Shown: positions 61,484 to 64,000 of the stretch, in pieces
How positions within the stretch are numbered: position 1 is the stretch's first letter
Layout: the number at the start of each line of letters is the position of its first letter
Assembly (NCBI GenBank): GCA_030583925.1
Contig: CP129482.1
Coordinates: 1,550,001-1,614,000, forward strand
Reading direction: 5' to 3'
DNA length: 64,000 nt
Origin: Anaerolineales bacterium
GTDB lineage: Bacteria; Chloroflexota; Anaerolineae; Anaerolineales; Villigracilaceae
The notes under the pieces: generated by a model
The model's database searches: none
Seen by the model: the letters and a program-made list of their open reading frames with translations, nothing else
What the model was told of the DNA's origin: nothing
Translations under genes and position numbers: made by a program

Positions 61484-62014
61484 ATGCAAACGGTCAAAAT
61501 GGTTGTCACGGGACCTTTCAGCGCTGGCAAGACGGAGTTCATCCAGTCTGTCAGCGAAATTGATGTTGTCTCGACGGAGCGCAAGATCTCGAGCGCGGCG
61601 GAACGCTCCGTCAAAGAAGCCACCACGGTCGCGATGGACTTTGGGCGTATCACCGTGAACGACGATCTTGTTCTATATTTATTCGGCACGCCGGGGCAAA
61701 AACGATTTGACTTCATGTGGGAGATTCTCTCGGAGGGGATGCTGGGCTTCATCGTGATGGTGGATAGCACCCGCCCCGAAACCTTCCGCGAAGCGCGTTC
61801 CATCCTCGAAACGTTCCGCGCCTATGCGCCGACGCCGTATGTGGTCGCGGCGAACAAGCAGGATATGGAAGATTCGTGGGACTTGGAAGATATGCGCCAC
61901 GCGTTGAGACTCGACGGCAAAACGAAACTTCTGCCCTGCATCGCCACCGACAAGGAGAAAGTCAAGTCCATTTTGGTCGAACTTTTGTATAGCGTTTTGG
62001 GCGAGTTGAAATAG
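61484..62014 (+). CDS. Small Ras-like GTPase (MglA/Srp102-type)
   Basis: 176 residues with G1 GPFSAGKTEFI, a Thr-containing switch (TTVAMDFGRI), G3 FGTPGQKRF (the Gly-Gln pair at the switch II), G4 AANKQD and G5-like IATD. MglA-type GTPases act in polarity, motility or vesicle-like regulation in bacteria. Preceded by a DUF4388 protein and followed by hydrolase and V4R genes. AAGGGA lies 11 nt before the ATG. Confidence 0.9.
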   Translation: MQTVKMVVTGPFSAGKTEFIQSVSEIDVVSTERKISSAAERSVKEATTVAMDFGRITVNDDLVLYLFGTPGQKRFDFMWEILSEGMLGFIVMVDSTRPETFREARSILETFRAYAPTPYVVAANKQDMEDSWDLEDMRHALRLDGKTKLLPCIATDKEKVKSILVELLYSVLGELK

Positions 62015-62132
62015 ACCTACCTCATAGCGCGTCGCGCCACATGGGCGGAAGTATCCACTATCCACCCAAGCGAACAAATCTGCCTTTTGAATTCATCCTG
62101 TTTGTAAAAGTGCGACGCGCCCTCGGAATCTT

Positions 62133-62987
62133 GTGTCCTCGATAACCACCGATCAGGGAATCGTTCATTACGAAGTGTATGGCCGTGGCAAACCGGTCAT
62201 TCTATTGCATGGCTGGCTCGGCTCATGGGGGTTATGGCAAGAGACGATGGCGTACCTCGGCAAATATTATCGAACCTACGCGATGGATTTTTGGGGCTTC
62301 GGCGAATCGGGTAAAAAACGCGAAACGTATGCCATTCAAGATTTCGTCGGTCTCGTCAATCAATTCATGGAGCAGTTGGGGATTTCGCGCGCGCCGCTGG
62401 TTGGTCATAGTATGGGCGGCACGGTCAGCCTTTCGGTTGCGATCCGCTATCCCGAACGTGTGAGCAAAGTGGTCGTGGTCGGTTCGCCGATCGTGGGTTC
62501 GTCGCTGGCGGTGCCTCTCAAACTTGCCGGGTATCGTCCTATCGCGTTCATGCTGTTCAACATGATGGGCGTCTTCCGCTTTGGCGTGCGCGCCGCTTCG
62601 CCCTTCATCTGCCGCGATGAACGCTTCCCCGCGATGATGGATCGTGATCTTTCGCGGACGACGGTCGAATCATTCCTCCTTTCGATTGCCTCGCTTCGTC
62701 GAACGGATCTGCGTCCCATGCTGGACCAGATCCGGATTCCCGCCATGGGAATCTACGGCGACCGCGATATCATCGTCAACCCGAAACAGTGGCAACCTAT
62801 GCAAAAGGGAATCACGCACGCACACATCGAGCGTTTTCCGCTGGCGGGGCATTTCCCCATGTTAGAGGAGCCGCTTCAATTCTCAGAAAAACTCAAAGCG
62901 TTCCTCGATCGCGATGAGAGGACGCGTCCGCGAAAGGCGACCTCGGCTACGCTGAATACATCTCCAACTCCGTCGGTGACGTTGTAA
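62133..62987 (+). CDS. Alpha/beta-hydrolase fold protein
   Basis: 284 residues: oxyanion-loop ILLHGWLGSWGLWQ, nucleophile elbow LVGHSMGGTVSL (Ser ~100), acid YGDRDIIVNP, and His in LAGHFPMLEEP. It starts with GTG (CGGA upstream). Substrate unknown; the family includes esterases, lipases and C-C hydrolases. The C-terminal Arg/Lys/Thr-rich tail is unusual. It belongs with the adjacent GTPase and V4R genes by position. Confidence 0.87.
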   Translation: MSSITTDQGIVHYEVYGRGKPVILLHGWLGSWGLWQETMAYLGKYYRTYAMDFWGFGESGKKRETYAIQDFVGLVNQFMEQLGISRAPLVGHSMGGTVSLSVAIRYPERVSKVVVVGSPIVGSSLAVPLKLAGYRPIAFMLFNMMGVFRFGVRAASPFICRDERFPAMMDRDLSRTTVESFLLSIASLRRTDLRPMLDQIRIPAMGIYGDRDIIVNPKQWQPMQKGITHAHIERFPLAGHFPMLEEPLQFSEKLKAFLDRDERTRPRKATSATLNTSPTPSVTL

Positions 62988-63022
62988 GCGACCTTTCCTC
63001 GCGCTAGTTTATAACCCCAACC

Positions 63023-63643
63023 ATGCTTGAAACTTTTCACTATCCAAATCGAATGGGGAGGATCATCCTGCTTTCTATGGAAGAGGTGATGGGGCGCAAC
63101 GGCGTTAATGCCTTGCTCAAACTTGCCTCGCAACATTCGCTCATCGAAAATTATCCGTCTGACGATACGATACTTGCGTTTCCCTTTTCCACCGTTGGAG
63201 CGCTTGGGGGAACGTTGGAGCAAGCGTACGGTCCGCGCGGCGGACGTGGGCTTGCCATCCGCATTGGGCGCGCGTGTTTCAATCAGGGAGTCCGCAAGTA
63301 CAGCGCGCAAATGGGACTCGCCGAAACGGCATTCCGCGTTTTGCCGCTCCCGGTAAAATTGAACACCGGCGCGCGTGCGTTCGCGGAATTGTTCAACACC
63401 TTTACCGATCAACGCGTTCGTATTGAAGAAGACGGCAAGAAATTGCTCTGGCATATCGAGCGCTGTCCGTTGTGTTGGGGCAGGCAGTCGCATGAGCCAG
63501 TCTGTCACCTCGCGGTGGGACTTCTGCAAGAGGCGTTGTATTGGCTGAGCGGGGGGAAAGTTTTTAGCGTGGAAGAGCAGACGTGCATCGCCATGGGGGA
63601 TAAGACCTGCTCGATGGTGATTGATCGGTCTCCCGTTTTATAA
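63023..63643 (+). CDS. V4R (4-vinyl reductase) domain protein
   Basis: 206 residues. N-terminal helical part (MGRIILLSMEEVMGRNGVNALLK) and a V4R domain in the C-terminal half with the conserved Cys pattern CPLCWGRQSHEPVCHLAVGL and CIAMGDKTCSMVID, thought to bind zinc or a small ligand. V4R proteins sense hydrocarbons, bacteriochlorophyll intermediates or other ligands in bacterial regulation (family knowledge). It follows the hydrolase gene; ligand unknown. Confidence 0.85.
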   Translation: MLETFHYPNRMGRIILLSMEEVMGRNGVNALLKLASQHSLIENYPSDDTILAFPFSTVGALGGTLEQAYGPRGGRGLAIRIGRACFNQGVRKYSAQMGLAETAFRVLPLPVKLNTGARAFAELFNTFTDQRVRIEEDGKKLLWHIERCPLCWGRQSHEPVCHLAVGLLQEALYWLSGGKVFSVEEQTCIAMGDKTCSMVIDRSPVL

Positions 63644-63707
63644 ACATTTCTCTTCCAAACAGTTTTGTATGCCGATGCGCGCCGGCGCGTTGCCTGCCAT
63701 TTCGATA

Positions 63708-63713
63708 TATAAT
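63708..63713 (+). promoter_or_regulatory. -10 box of the last, truncated gene
   Basis: TATAAT ten bases before the ATG at 63724; leaderless or very short leader. Confidence 0.45.
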
Positions 63714-63723
63714 TGCCTTTGTT

Positions 63724-64000
63724 ATGCTTAAAGTCATTCTGAACGAAGAAAAGCCGATCACGCCCTTCAACGAGTTCGCGCGGGATCTGCGCATCCAGAA
63801 CCAGCCGTTGTGGCTCCACCAGCGGAATGTACTCGCGCCGTACACCACTCGTGAATTGGAGTTGAAAACCGGTCAGCGGATGCCGGCGGAGCGCGTCGAG
63901 ATGTTTGCGTACCGCGATAATCTCTTCTTTGATGAGGGCTATATCCGCGCTTTCCTGCAAGCCGCCCGCAAAACGGGACGCGCTGTCCGCGCCGCGTTTT
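63724..64000 (+). CDS. Unidentified gene, 3' end cut by window edge
   Basis: 92 codons are visible: MLKVILNEEKPITPFNEFAR..., WLHQRNVLAPYTTRELELK, VEMFAYRDNLFFDEGYIRAFLQAARKTGRAV. It looks cytoplasmic. The NLFFDEGYIRAFL text faintly recalls the N-terminus of multidomain sugar-nucleotidyltransferases of Anaerolineae, but this is a weak memory-based impression and I make no functional claim. Confidence 0.5.
   Translation, partial: MLKVILNEEKPITPFNEFARDLRIQNQPLWLHQRNVLAPYTTRELELKTGQRMPAERVEMFAYRDNLFFDEGYIRAFLQAARKTGRAVRAAF

Overview
The window reads as a chromosomal segment of an uncultured or little-studied Chloroflexota bacterium, most like Anaerolineae. The basis is: long Thr/Pro-rich membrane proteins carrying GerMN and NBR1-type Ig domains; an isopentenyl phosphate kinase; a complete cytochrome c maturation (Ccm) gene set; non-pyrrolysine MttB-type methyltransferases; a DUF4388/small GTPase/V4R gene group; moderately high GC; and many short dispersed palindromic intergenic repeats. 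No tRNA, rRNA, phage, insertion sequence or CRISPR array was seen.

Layout. 1-4016: a truncated GT-C membrane glycosyltransferase (possibly frameshifted), an amidase and a second GT-C-like membrane protein, the last two divergent from one compact promoter. 4086-7028: formate-THF ligase (fhs) and isopentenyl phosphate kinase. 7109-14159: a giant (~2000 aa) TP-repeat surface protein and its short paralogue. 14300-20368: thioesterase, a chlI/chlD-type chelatase locus split by a -1 frame change at an A9 run, ribosomal protein S1, an M19 dipeptidase and two small membrane proteins. 20482-28630 (minus strand): a probable catabolic unit of GntR regulator, corrinoid protein, two MttB-like methyltransferases, an S9 and an M20 peptidase. 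28706-30455: RelE/ParE-type toxin-antitoxin pair and an MFS exporter. 30558-34644: nadD and ligA (divergent), then two uncharacterised genes. 34924-38623: SulP anion transporter, alpha-oxoamine synthase, beta-carbonic anhydrase. 38774-44621: a di-heme peroxidase/beta-helix fusion with a small cytochrome c, three small genes and a membrane-bound HdrBC-like Fe-S oxidoreductase. 44768-46405: secreted lytic transglycosylase. 46454-55199: the ccm cluster with a membrane cytochrome c. 55476-60498: aldo-keto reductase, LysM lipoprotein, peptide-binding protein, MA-type metallopeptidase. 60650-64000: DUF4388 protein, Ras-like GTPase, alpha/beta hydrolase, V4R protein and a truncated gene.

How parts may work together. 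MttB methyltransferases, corrinoid protein and fhs would connect methylated amines or betaines to the tetrahydrofolate C1 pool, with the peptidases and transporters feeding in amino compounds (inference). The ccm genes would mature the c-type cytochromes encoded at 38774-41407 and 48915-50732. SulP plus carbonic anhydrase could handle bicarbonate (inference).

The most notable points are: a likely programmed-frameshift chlD gene; compact promoters in which overlapping, opposed -10 boxes serve divergent, apparently leaderless genes; recently amplified 432-bp coding repeats in the giant protein; and dispersed palindromic repeats that have entered coding sequences in frame.
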